This document shows, piece after piece, positions 31,290 through 39,873 of a stretch of 46,680 nt of DNA; within the stretch, counting starts at the first letter, position 1, and each line of letters begins with the position of its first letter. A model generated the notes under the pieces. It was given only the letters and a program-made list of their open reading frames with translations, did not search any database and was not told where the DNA came from. The translations under genes and the position numbers were made by a program. The DNA is taken from NCBI GenBank assembly GCA_003220265.1, contig QHRW01000131.1:1-46680 (forward strand), written 5' to 3'. This DNA is from Candidatus Rokuibacteriota bacterium. Its GTDB lineage: Bacteria; Methylomirabilota; Methylomirabilia; Rokubacteriales; CSP1-6.

Positions 31290-34001
31290 ATGGACCTCTC
31301 GGCGTCGATCCGGCTGCTGGGCGACACGCTCGGCGCGGTCTTGCGCGAGCAGGAGTCGCCGGCGCTCTTCGCGACCGAGGAAGACGTGCGCGCGCTGGCC
31401 AAGGCCCGCCGCGCGGGCGAGGCCGGGGCCGAGGCGCGACTGACCCGCGAGATCACCGCGCTGGCGCCGGCCGCCGCGCGCGCCACGGCGTCGGCCTTCA
31501 CCGTCTACTTCGACCTCGTCAACCTGGCCGAGGAGGCGCAGCGGCTGCGCGCGCTGCGCGAGCGCGAGCGCGCGCTCCACCCGTCACCCATCGCCGACTC
31601 GGTCGGTGGCGCGGTGGTCCGGCTGAAGACGGAGGGTGTGACGACCGAGCAGATGGCGCGGCTCCTCGGCGATCTGCACGTCGAGCTGGTCCTCACGGCG
31701 CATCCCACGGAAGCCAAGCGGCGGACGGTGCTCTCCAAGCTGCAGCGCATCTCCGACACCCTGCGCCGGCTCGACGACCCCGAGCTGCTGCCCCGCGAGC
31801 AGGCGGCCGCGCGGGGGGCGCTGCACGCGGAGATCACCGCGCTCTGGCTCACCGATCGCAATCGCACGACGCGCCCAGCCGTCACCGACGAAGTCCGCAC
31901 CGGGCTCTTCTTCGTGGACACCGTGCTGTGGGACGCGCTGCCGCGCATCGGCGAAGATCTGCAGGCCGCGCTGCGCGAGCACTATCCCGAGCTGAGCGTC
32001 GCGCCGGGCTGGCTGACGCTGGCCTCGTGGATCGGCGGCGATCGCGACGGTAACCCGCTCGTCGTGACACCGGTCACCGCGGAGACGCTGCGCCTGCATC
32101 GCGGCCTGGCCGTCGAGCGTCATCGCCGCGCGCTGCTGGCGCTGGCCCGGCGGCTGAGCCTCAGCGACCGCCGCTGCCCGCCGCCGGCGGCGCTGGCGGA
32201 GTGGCTGGAGTCGCGCCGGCCCCTGCCGATGCGTGTCGCACGGCTCGAGCAGCGCTACGCGGGCGAGCCGTATCGTCTCGCACTCTCGCTGCTGGCGGCC
32301 GATCTCGAAACGGCCTCCCAGGACGACATGACCGCGCGGCTGCTCGACGAGGCGCCGCACCAGGCGCTGGTCAGCGTGCAGCCCGTCGCGCGGGTGCTCG
32401 ACCTGATCGCCGGCGCGATCCCGCCGGCCGTGGCGGCCGACGGCCTCGACACGCTGCGCGCCCAGCTCGCCGCGTTCGGGCTGCACGCGCTCCGGCTCGA
32501 CGTGCGCGAGGACGCCGGCCGTCTCGCCGTCGCCCTCGGTGGAATCCTGGCCGGGCTGGGCCTCGACCCCACGTTCGAGCAGCGCGAGGACGCCGCGCGC
32601 TCCGCGCTGCTGCTGCGCTTGCTCGGCGACGAGGCGCCCAAGCCGTCGGAGATCGCCGTGGCCGCCGCCGCGCGCGAGGAGAGCGCCGAGGCCTGGCGGC
32701 TCTTCCGCCTGCTGGCGCGGACAGCCGGCGTGTACGGGCGCGAGCCGCTCGGCTCATTCGTCGTGTCCATGACGCGCGGCACGGCCGACGTCCTGGCGGT
32801 GATGCTGCTCGCGCGCTGGGCAGGCTGCGCGCCGGGGCTGTCGATCGTGCCGCTGTTCGAGACGCTCGACGATCTTCAGGCGGCGCCGCGCGTCCTGGCG
32901 GCGCTGTTCGCGCTGCCGGCCTATCGCGCCCACCTCGACGAGGGCGGCGGGCGGCAGACCGTGATGATCGGCTACTCCGACAGCAACAAGGACGGCGGCT
33001 ACCTGGCCGCCGGCTGGGCGCTCTACCAGGCTCAGCAGGCCGTGGCGGCGGCGTGCCGAGAGCACGGCGTCGCGCTCACGCTCTTCCACGGCCGCGGTGG
33101 GACAGTGGCGCGCGGGGGCGGGCCGGCCGGACGCGCGATTCGCGCGCAACCGCCGGGAACCGTGCAGGGACGCTTCCGGCTGACCGAGCAGGGCGAGACG
33201 ATCGCGTCGCGCTACGCCGAGCCCGAGCTGGCCCACCGTCACCTGGAGCAGATCGTCAGCGCGGTGCTGCTGGCCTCGGCCGACGTGTCGGCGCGCGACG
33301 CGACGCCGGCCTGGCGCGCCGCGATGGACACGATGGCCGCGCGCGCGCGCGACGCTTATCGCGGGCTGGTCGAGTCCACGCCGGGCTTTCTCGACTACTG
33401 GCACGCGGCGACGCCGATCGACGAGATCAGCCGCCTGCGGCTGGGATCGCGGCCGGCCGCGCGCCGCGGCGGCCCGCTCACGCCCAGGGCCGTGCGCGCC
33501 ATCCCGTGGGTGTTCTCGTGGATGCAGAGCCGCTTCAACCTGCCCGGCTGGTACGGCCTCGGCGACGCGCTCGCCTCCGCCGACGTCGGTGCCCTGCGCG
33601 AGATGTACGCGGGATGGCCCTTCTATCGCGCGGTGCTCGACAACGCCGCCATGTCCCTGCTCAAGGCCGACATGGGCATCGCCGCGCTCTACTCGGCGCT
33701 GGTGCCCGATCGCGCGCTGGCCGTGCGCGTCTTCGGGCGGATCGAGGACGAGTACGGGCGGACGTGCTTGGCCATTCTGGCGGTGACCGGGCACGCCTCG
33801 CTGATGGACGGCGAGCCCGTCATCCAGCGCTCGATCCAGCTCCGCAATCCCTACGTCGATCCGCTGAACTACCTGCAGGTGGAGATGCTGCGCCGTTTGC
33901 GTGGGCTCTCGGATCCCGAAGGGGCGGAGGCGGCCGAGTGCCGCGAGGTGATCGTGCTGACGATCAACGGGATCGCCGCGGGCCTGCGCAACACCGGCTG
34001 A
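31290..34001 (+). CDS. ppc: Phosphoenolpyruvate carboxylase
   Basis: 903 residues, full length. Catalytic and phosphate-binding motifs are VLTAHPTEAKRRT (H138), GGDRDGNP, MIGYSDSNKDGGYLAAGWAL, FHGRGGTVARGGGP, and the C-terminal end INGIAAGLRNTG, the conserved terminus in the active site. It fixes bicarbonate onto PEP to give oxaloacetate (anaplerosis). The ATG at 31290 places the family N-terminus correctly; a longer frame from 31233 adds unrelated residues. The next gene starts 38 bases downstream and may be co-transcribed. Confidence 0.96.
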   Translation: MDLSASIRLLGDTLGAVLREQESPALFATEEDVRALAKARRAGEAGAEARLTREITALAPAAARATASAFTVYFDLVNLAEEAQRLRALRERERALHPSPIADSVGGAVVRLKTEGVTTEQMARLLGDLHVELVLTAHPTEAKRRTVLSKLQRISDTLRRLDDPELLPREQAAARGALHAEITALWLTDRNRTTRPAVTDEVRTGLFFVDTVLWDALPRIGEDLQAALREHYPELSVAPGWLTLASWIGGDRDGNPLVVTPVTAETLRLHRGLAVERHRRALLALARRLSLSDRRCPPPAALAEWLESRRPLPMRVARLEQRYAGEPYRLALSLLAADLETASQDDMTARLLDEAPHQALVSVQPVARVLDLIAGAIPPAVAADGLDTLRAQLAAFGLHALRLDVREDAGRLAVALGGILAGLGLDPTFEQREDAARSALLLRLLGDEAPKPSEIAVAAAAREESAEAWRLFRLLARTAGVYGREPLGSFVVSMTRGTADVLAVMLLARWAGCAPGLSIVPLFETLDDLQAAPRVLAALFALPAYRAHLDEGGGRQTVMIGYSDSNKDGGYLAAGWALYQAQQAVAAACREHGVALTLFHGRGGTVARGGGPAGRAIRAQPPGTVQGRFRLTEQGETIASRYAEPELAHRHLEQIVSAVLLASADVSARDATPAWRAAMDTMAARARDAYRGLVESTPGFLDYWHAATPIDEISRLRLGSRPAARRGGPLTPRAVRAIPWVFSWMQSRFNLPGWYGLGDALASADVGALREMYAGWPFYRAVLDNAAMSLLKADMGIAALYSALVPDRALAVRVFGRIEDEYGRTCLAILAVTGHASLMDGEPVIQRSIQLRNPYVDPLNYLQVEMLRRLRGLSDPEGAEAAECREVIVLTINGIAAGLRNTG

Positions 34002-34039
34002 CGGCAGCGGGAGTACCATGCAGACGCGGAGGACATCGT

Positions 34040-34567
34040 ATGCGTGCTGATCTCGTCGTCGGCAGTCGGCTGCCCGATCTCGAGCTGCCGGATCATCGGC
34101 GCAAGCCGGTGCGGCTCTCGGCCCTGGCCAACGGCTATCCCCTCATCGTGAGCTTCTACCGCGGCTACTGGTGACCGAAGTGCGTGGTGCAGGTCAGGCA
34201 CCTCACGACGATGCAGGACGAGCTGGCGATCAACTATTGCCAGCTCGCGGTGGTCAGCACCGATCCGCCCGAGGTGACGGCGGCGTTCCGCACGGGACTC
34301 GGGTCCACCTTCACGTTCCTGAGCGATCACGCGCGGCGGGCGATCAACGAGCTCGACATCGTGGAGCAGACGAAGCCGGGCTTCGAGCACGGCCTGGTGG
34401 CCGTGCCGTACTCCTTCTCGCTCTATCCCGACCTGACGATCCACCGGATCTACAACGGCTGGTGGTTCGTCGGCCGCCCGACGCTGGAGGAATTGCGTCA
34501 GGACCTGCGCGCGATCATGCAGAAGTGCCGGCCGGACTACGAGTACGCGCCGCCGCCGAAGGACTGA
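34040..34567 (+). CDS. Peroxiredoxin-like (AhpC/TSA) protein with in-frame TGA, probable selenoprotein
   Basis: 175 residues if TGA at 34172-34174 is read as selenocysteine 45. The part before it (VGSRLPDLELPDHRRK, then PLIVSFYRGYW) is a redoxin beta-alpha start. The part after it (PKC, QVRHLTTMQDEL, VVSTDPPE, NGWWFVGRPTLEEL) is the remainder of the same domain in the same frame, with no other stop. In cysteine homologues this site is usually Trp-Cys-Pro-x-Cys, so TGA replaces the catalytic cysteine and yields a U-x-x-C redox motif (U45, C48). GGAGG (34028-34032) lies 7 bases before ATG. A SECIS-like hairpin follows the TGA. The alternative is a nonsense-mutated pseudogene. Automated calls would start at 34184 and lose the active site. 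Confidence 0.85.
34183..34207 (+). promoter_or_regulatory. Bacterial SECIS-like stem-loop after the in-frame TGA
   Basis: Beginning 8 bases after the TGA, the sequence folds as CGT/ACG (34183-34185 with 34205-34207), a two-base bulge (34203-34204), GGTGC/GCACC (34186-34190 with 34198-34202) and a seven-base loop AGGTCAG (34191-34197). The distance from TGA to the loop is 16 bases. The upper stem and loop closely match the E. coli fdhF SECIS (loop AGGUCU closed by UGC/GCA), including the G-U that SelB recognises. Confidence 0.8.
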
Positions 34568-34568
34568 C

Positions 34569-34829
34569 CTAGGCGGCCTTCCGCGTCACCTCCGGCAGCC
34601 GCATCCGGCCGATGGCGTGCAGCTCGCGGCGCTCCTTGGGGGAGAGGTTGCGCTTCTTCAGCATGGCCTTGGCCCGGTTCTGGGCGAGGACCAGCGCGCG
34701 CTTCTCCGTCGCGTTCAGCCCGCCACGCTTCAGCGTCTGGATGGCGCGTCTGAAGGCGGCCGGCGACTCGATGGAGATGATCCGGGCGAGGTTTCTGTGT
34801 TTCGGCGGAAAGAAGATCGTCTTCGCCAT
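34569..34829 (-). CDS. Small basic hypothetical protein
   Basis: 86 residues, strongly basic and helical. The segment from GGLNATEKRALVLAQNRAK to NLSPKERRELHAIGRM looks like a pair of helices with repeated Lys/Arg, which could bind nucleic acid. AGGAG (34841-34837) sits 7 bases before ATG. It ends one base from the selenoprotein stop on the other strand and starts 17 bases from the end of the SARP regulator, so it may be expressed from the latter's transcript. I do not recognise the family. Confidence 0.65.
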   Translation of the reverse strand: MAKTIFFPPKHRNLARIISIESPAAFRRAIQTLKRGGLNATEKRALVLAQNRAKAMLKKRNLSPKERRELHAIGRMRLPEVTRKAA

Positions 34830-34846
34830 GTTCCGACTCCTCGCCC

Positions 34847-37800
34847 TCAGAGTATCAGGCCCGGCACGACGTCGAGCAGGTGGGCCGTCACCCAGACGGT
34901 AACGGCGGCGAGCCGACGCAGCTCCGCTTCCGCCTCCTGGAGCCCGGATTTCATCGCCATCTGCCGGAACGTGGCGGCGGCCGCGCCGAGATGCTCGCGG
35001 GCCGCGTGGACCTTTCCCACCCGGCGGTAAAGCGCTCCGAGACCGCGCTGGCAGTGCGCGACGAGAGGGCGCATCCCGAGCTTGCCGGCGACGATCATCG
35101 ACTCCTGGTATGCATCCTCGGCCGCCCCGAGGTCCGGTCGGTGATGTTGCGCCGCAACGTCGGCGAGGAGGCGGAGGGCATAGGCCTCGGCGGCGCGCTC
35201 ACCACGAATGCGCGTGTGGGCGAGCGATCGCCCCGCGCAGGCGCGTGCGTCGTCGAATCGATGGGCCAGCAGGTACGCTTCGCCGAGATGAACGAGTAGG
35301 CGCGCCTTGACGGCCTGGACCTTCCTGGATTCGTAGGCGTCCATCGCATCGCGTAGCAACGCAAGACCCTCGGCGGTGCGTTGCAGCCGCGCGTAGACAT
35401 GGCCGAGATCCCCCGTGACCAGCGCGGCCGTGAAGGTGATCTCCCAGTCGCGGGTGAGCTCGAGCCCACGCTCGAGCAGCTGGGCGGCCCGGTCGAAGTC
35501 CCCTTTGACGGCGTGGAGCTGGCCAAGACGCGTGCACGCGTAGGCCAGACTCATCGGGTGATCGAGCGTTTCCGCCAGCCGGATGCTTTCCTCCCCCCAG
35601 GCGATACCTTCCTCGAACTCGCCGAGCTCGGCCAGCGCCAGCGCCAACCAACTGCGGGCCAGCACCGCGGGATATCCCGAGTGACCCAGGAGCTGGCGAC
35701 TGAGGTCGTCATCGAGCGCCGTCACGATGCTTCGGAACAGATCCGCGGCGCGCCGATGCTCGCCCAGGGAGAGACAGGCCGCGCCGAGGTACAGCTCCGC
35801 CCCGACCCGGAGCAGCACATCGCCGCGTCGCTCGCCGAGGCTCTGGGCGGTTGCGGCCAGCCGGGTGGCCTTCGTCAACTGGCCGGCCATCCGAAGATAG
35901 TGACTCATGTAGACCGAGACCCACCCGAGCCGTCGCGGGTCGTCGAGTGTCTGGGCCAGCTCTTCCGCCTCTTCCAGACACGCGCGGATCCTGTCGGGCT
36001 CGGCCAGGGGCATGAGCGCATTGCGGAGGTCGAAACGCACGTCGATAGCCGCTTCCAGATTGTCCCGGGTTTTCGGCAGCCGCTCCAGCGCCTCCCGGGC
36101 CTGCTCGAAGCACGCCACCGCTTCCCGGTAGGCGGAGAGCCGCAGGGCGCGGGCTCCGGCCCGGCGCAGGTACATCAGCACCTTCTGCCATACCTCGCCC
36201 GTGCGGTAGTGTCCGATCAGCGCCGCGTAGTGCAGCTCCAGGTCTCCGTCGTGGAGCTCTTCGAGCGCGTTGGCGACGAGGATGTGGAGCGCCTTGCGGT
36301 GCGGCTCGAGAAGCCGGCCGTAGGCTACTTCACGAATCCGCTCGTGGGTGAAGTCGAGCCGTTCGCCGAGGCCGTGCAGGACGCGTCGCCGCACCAGCTC
36401 TTCGACGCCCTCGGCGGTCTCGCGGTCGTCGAGGCCGGCCACGTGACGGAGGAGCGAAAAGTCGAATCCCCGGCCGATGATCGCGGCCAGCGACACGAGA
36501 TGCCGGCCGCGACCGCTGAGCTGCTCGAGGCGCGCGGCGACGACTCGCTGAACCCGCTCGGGCAGGGGCAGCGCGGCCTGGCTGGGCGGTGCGGTGCCTT
36601 CATGGAGGGCTCGCACAGTCTCGACCACCATGAACGGATTCCCCTCGCTGGCGTGCCAGATCTGCTCGTCGAGCCGTCCGGCAGCCACGGCCCAGAACGT
36701 GGCCTTGGTCAGTGACTGGACCAGGGCCATCGTATCCGTCCGCGTGAGCGGGGCCAGCGCGACCTGGATGAAGTGCGCCTCGCTGCTCAGCTCGTCGAGC
36801 GCGTGGCCGAGCACGGAGGCGCCGGCCGGCTCGTCGTCCCGCATCGTCAGCGCCAGCAGGACCCGAGAGGTCCGGATGCGGCGGGCCAGGAAGGCCACGA
36901 GCCGTCCGCTCATCTCGTCGGCCCAGTGGACGTCCTCCAGCATGATGAGGACAGGTTCCTTCGCAGCGAGACCGAGGACGTAATGCACCAGGCTCTCGAA
37001 GAGCCGACGATGGTCCGGCGGATGGCCGGCCGCTTCTCCCGCCGCGGCCGTCAGCTCGGGGAGAAGACACGCCAGATCAGCGCGCGCCGGCGCCGTGAGG
37101 CCTTCGAGAACCTCGACGTCGGCGGCCACGTGCGCGCTGCGAAGCGCGTCGACCCAGGGACCGAACGTGAGCACCTGCTCCGTCTGGTACGAGCGACCGA
37201 CGAGGAGTCGGACGCCGCGCGACTGAGCCTCGGCAGCCAGGGCCATGAGCACACTGCTCTTGCCGATTCCCGTCTCGCCCACGATCGTGACCACGCGGCC
37301 GTGCCCTCGCAGGGCCTCATCCAGCGCGTCTCGCAGGCGGGCCAGCTCCCGGTCTCGCCCGATCAGCGGCACGTCGCGAACGATCAGCTCCGGACGCCCG
37401 TCACGCTCGGGGCGTCCCGCGTCGCCTGCCGGTCCGGCGTCCCGGTCGTCGACCGCTCGAGGCTCGGAGGCCCGCCGCTGGAGAATGTTCTGGTAGAGCT
37501 GCTTCGTTTCCGGCTCCGGCTCGGTGCCCAGCTCGCGTTGCAGCGCGGCGACGCACGCCTGGTATTGCTTGAGTGCGGCGCCCCGGCGCCCCTGGCGGGC
37601 ATAGAGCCGCATCAACGCGCGATGCACGCTCTCCTGTGAGGCATCGAGGACGAGAAGTCTCGCGGCGGTCTGGATGGCGCGCTCGGTCTGGCCCGCTTTC
37701 GACTGCCACGCCAGGAGCCTGGCAAACACGTCCAGCGCCATCTCGCGCAGCCGCTCGCGCTCGGCGCCGAGCCATTCCTCGAACGGCGCCTCGTCGACGC

Positions 37801-38200
37801 CGAAACCTTCGACCAGATCGCCCTGGTAGAGCGCGGCCGCCTGCGCGAGCGCCTCGGGCGTGCCCTCCTCGGCGAGCTGCTGGAAGAGCGCCGCGTCGAC
37901 GTCGACGCTGATCGGGTTGAGGGTGATCGTCTCGCCCACCACGAGGAGACTCGTGGGGTCCGTGTGGAGCAGGGTCTTGCGGAGGACGTACACGGCTTGA
38001 CGCAGACTCTTGCGGGCCTGCTCGTCCGCCCTATCGCCCCACAGCAGCGACGCCAAATGGTCACGCCAATGGGCCTGGCCCGGTCGCAACGCGAGATAGG
38101 TCAGGAGGGCCTGGATCTTCTTGGCGGGAAGTGCCAGCACCTCCCCCCCGGCCAGACGGGCCTGGAAACCACCGAGGAGGCTGAGCGTGAGAGCGCGCAT
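34847..38200 (-). CDS. SARP/BTAD-type transcriptional regulator with AAA ATPase and TPR region
   Basis: 1117 residues. An OmpR/PhoB-like winged helix (~15-95: LPAKKIQALLTYLALRPG to SLRQAVYVLRK) is followed by a bacterial transcriptional activator domain (~100-243: DAALFQQLAEE to QLYQNILQRR). An AAA/STAND ATPase with Walker A GETGIGKS (~308-315) and Walker B VLIMLEDVHWAD (~417-427) comes next, and the C-terminal ~500 residues are TPR-like helical repeats. Such proteins sense a ligand or partner through the TPR part and activate transcription in an ATP-dependent way. The gene is divergent from the di-haem oxidoreductase gene across 138 bases, so that gene is a plausible target. Its C-terminus resembles that of the cyclase-AAA-TPR protein at the right end of the window. 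Confidence 0.9.
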   Translation of the reverse strand: MRALTLSLLGGFQARLAGGEVLALPAKKIQALLTYLALRPGQAHWRDHLASLLWGDRADEQARKSLRQAVYVLRKTLLHTDPTSLLVVGETITLNPISVDVDAALFQQLAEEGTPEALAQAAALYQGDLVEGFGVDEAPFEEWLGAERERLREMALDVFARLLAWQSKAGQTERAIQTAARLLVLDASQESVHRALMRLYARQGRRGAALKQYQACVAALQRELGTEPEPETKQLYQNILQRRASEPRAVDDRDAGPAGDAGRPERDGRPELIVRDVPLIGRDRELARLRDALDEALRGHGRVVTIVGETGIGKSSVLMALAAEAQSRGVRLLVGRSYQTEQVLTFGPWVDALRSAHVAADVEVLEGLTAPARADLACLLPELTAAAGEAAGHPPDHRRLFESLVHYVLGLAAKEPVLIMLEDVHWADEMSGRLVAFLARRIRTSRVLLALTMRDDEPAGASVLGHALDELSSEAHFIQVALAPLTRTDTMALVQSLTKATFWAVAAGRLDEQIWHASEGNPFMVVETVRALHEGTAPPSQAALPLPERVQRVVAARLEQLSGRGRHLVSLAAIIGRGFDFSLLRHVAGLDDRETAEGVEELVRRRVLHGLGERLDFTHERIREVAYGRLLEPHRKALHILVANALEELHDGDLELHYAALIGHYRTGEVWQKVLMYLRRAGARALRLSAYREAVACFEQAREALERLPKTRDNLEAAIDVRFDLRNALMPLAEPDRIRACLEEAEELAQTLDDPRRLGWVSVYMSHYLRMAGQLTKATRLAATAQSLGERRGDVLLRVGAELYLGAACLSLGEHRRAADLFRSIVTALDDDLSRQLLGHSGYPAVLARSWLALALAELGEFEEGIAWGEESIRLAETLDHPMSLAYACTRLGQLHAVKGDFDRAAQLLERGLELTRDWEITFTAALVTGDLGHVYARLQRTAEGLALLRDAMDAYESRKVQAVKARLLVHLGEAYLLAHRFDDARACAGRSLAHTRIRGERAAEAYALRLLADVAAQHHRPDLGAAEDAYQESMIVAGKLGMRPLVAHCQRGLGALYRRVGKVHAAREHLGAAAATFRQMAMKSGLQEAEAELRRLAAVTVWVTAHLLDVVPGLIL

Positions 38201-38222
38201 GTCGACTACCCGATGTGCCCGA

Positions 38223-38231
38223 ACTATAGCA
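38223..38231 (-). promoter_or_regulatory. Extended -10 promoter for the SARP-type regulator
   Basis: On the minus strand TGCTATAGT has an extended -10 TGn plus TATAGT (five of six matches). No -35 is evident, as is allowed for extended -10 promoters. Initiation would leave a leader of about 16 bases before ATG at 38200. Confidence 0.45.
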
Positions 38232-38324
38232 TCGGCGACGCGAGTCGGCCCACGTGCCCTTTGGCAGATTTTTGACGCTCGAGGAGACGCGGCGATGACG
38301 CGGCCTCGCTACGATCGGCGACGC
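38231..38324. repeat. 11-base direct repeat in the regulator-oxidoreductase intergenic region
   Basis: ATCGGCGACGC occurs at 38231-38241 and again at 38314-38324, one copy next to each divergent gene; a partial copy (GGCGATGACGC) lies near 38291-38301. SARP regulators bind direct repeats, so these may be sites for the adjacent regulator. The repeat is seen; the binding is inferred. Confidence 0.4.
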
Positions 38325-38338
38325 AGAGGAGGACGAGC

Positions 38339-39802
38339 ATGAGATCACTCATCCACGTCAAGCGTGTCGTCGTCGTTCTCGTCGTTCTGATATTCGGCAT
38401 CGCTGCGCTGCTCCAGGCGCAGGTGCTCTCGGATACGACCGCCGTGACCGCGGATCCCACCTTGTTGAGCGGCGACGCATCCCTCACGACGGCCACGAGC
38501 ACTCCGGCGCGCGACCCCGGCGTGCGCGGTGGGGAGGCCGGCGCCGGCGGGCCGATCAACGGGTTGACCGCCAGACAGCTCGAGTTCTTCGCGACCGGCA
38601 AGGACGACTTCGAGGAAGTCGAGGTCGTGGCCGACGGCCTCGGGCCCCGGATGAACCTCGACAGTTGTGCCGCCTGCCACACGCAGCCGGCGACGGGCGG
38701 CACGAGCCCGTTCGTGAACCCGCAAGTGGCATTCGCCTCGAAGGACGGCGGCACCGACGGGGTGCCATTCTTCATCACGCTGAACGGACCGATCCGCGAA
38801 GCCCGGTTCAAGTTCAACCCCGACGGGAGCCGGGACGGCGGCGTGCACAACACGGCTACCATCACCGGGCGGACCGGCGCCGACGGGTGCGCCCTGGCGC
38901 AGCCGGACTTCGACACGGAGTTCTCGAAGAACAACCTGATCTTCAGGATTCCCACGCCGCTCTTCGGGGCCGGCCTCATCGAGCAGATTCCCGACAGGGT
39001 GATCCTGGCCAATCAGGCCGCCAACACGGCGAGCAAGAGGCAGTTCGGCATTCGAGGCCGCCCCAACCTGGCGAAGTCGGGGAAGACGGTGACGGGCAGC
39101 ACCAACAACAACGGCAACGACGGCACGATCGCCAGGTTCGGCTGGAAGGCCCAGAACGAGTCGCTCTTGCTGTTCTCGGGCGAGGCCTACAACGTCGAGA
39201 TGGGCATCTCGAACGAGCTGTTCCAGCAGGAGCGTGAGCAGACACTCGGCTGCCAGTTCGCCACGGTCCCCAACGACGTCACCGACACCGAGGTCACCAC
39301 CACCCCGGCCGGACTGAACGCGATCGAGAAGTTTGCCTTCTTTCAGCGCTTCCTCGCGCCGCCCACGCCCTCTCCTGACACGCCTGGGGGCGCGACGTCG
39401 ATCGGCCGGGGGCGCTCTCTGTTCGTGAGCACCGGGTGCGCGCTCTGTCATACGCCCACGCTGACGACGGGCGATTCCACGGTGGCGGCGCTGAACAATC
39501 AGCCCGTCAACCTCTTCTCGGACATCCTGGTCCACGCCATGGGACCCGGGCTTGCCGACAACATCCTGCAGGGCGAGGCGCAGGGTGACGAGTTCCGGAC
39601 CGCACCGCTGTGGGGTCTGGGGCAGCGGATCTTCTTCCTCCACGACGGGCGGACCATGGACCTGGGGGAAGCCATCCAGGCGCACAAGAGCGCGGGGAAC
39701 TCCCAGTTCGGGCCGTCGGAGGCGAACGCCGTCATCGATAACTTCAACCGGCTCAACGAGGGAAAGAAGCAGGATCTCCTGAACTTCCTGCGCTCGCTGT
39801 AG
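38339..39802 (+). CDS. Di-haem oxidoreductase / cytochrome c peroxidase-like protein (DHOR family)
   Basis: 487 residues. An N-terminal hydrophobic segment (~8-27) is a signal peptide or anchor, giving a periplasmic protein. Two haem c motifs are present: C110-x-x-C113-H114 (CAACH) and C367-x-x-C370-H371 (CALCH). FRTAPLWGLGQRIFFLHDGR near the C-terminus is characteristic of this thiol oxidoreductase/peroxidase-like family. GAGGAGG lies 6 bases before ATG. It is monocistronic, divergent from the SARP regulator, and followed by a strong hairpin. Substrate and electron partner are unknown. Confidence 0.92.
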   Translation: MRSLIHVKRVVVVLVVLIFGIAALLQAQVLSDTTAVTADPTLLSGDASLTTATSTPARDPGVRGGEAGAGGPINGLTARQLEFFATGKDDFEEVEVVADGLGPRMNLDSCAACHTQPATGGTSPFVNPQVAFASKDGGTDGVPFFITLNGPIREARFKFNPDGSRDGGVHNTATITGRTGADGCALAQPDFDTEFSKNNLIFRIPTPLFGAGLIEQIPDRVILANQAANTASKRQFGIRGRPNLAKSGKTVTGSTNNNGNDGTIARFGWKAQNESLLLFSGEAYNVEMGISNELFQQEREQTLGCQFATVPNDVTDTEVTTTPAGLNAIEKFAFFQRFLAPPTPSPDTPGGATSIGRGRSLFVSTGCALCHTPTLTTGDSTVAALNNQPVNLFSDILVHAMGPGLADNILQGEAQGDEFRTAPLWGLGQRIFFLHDGRTMDLGEAIQAHKSAGNSQFGPSEANAVIDNFNRLNEGKKQDLLNFLRSL

Positions 39803-39814
39803 CCGTTCCCGCCC

Positions 39815-39847
39815 GCGCGGGCGGAGCCAGGCTGCCTCCGCCCGCGC
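39815..39847. terminator. GC-rich hairpin between convergent genes
   Basis: A perfect 12-bp stem (39815-39826 with 39836-39847) with a 9-base loop lies 13 bases after the di-haem oxidoreductase stop and 27 bases after the dioxygenase stop on the other strand. There is no T run on either side, so it may work with Rho or as an mRNA-end stabiliser. Confidence 0.6.
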
Positions 39848-39873
39848 GACGCGCGCATGCGGTCACGCGGGTA

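Noticed and set aside
34184..34567. Separate 127-residue protein starting at GTG 34184
   Set aside because: It would begin inside the redoxin domain, without the active site or a ribosome site; it is the downstream part of the TGA-containing gene.
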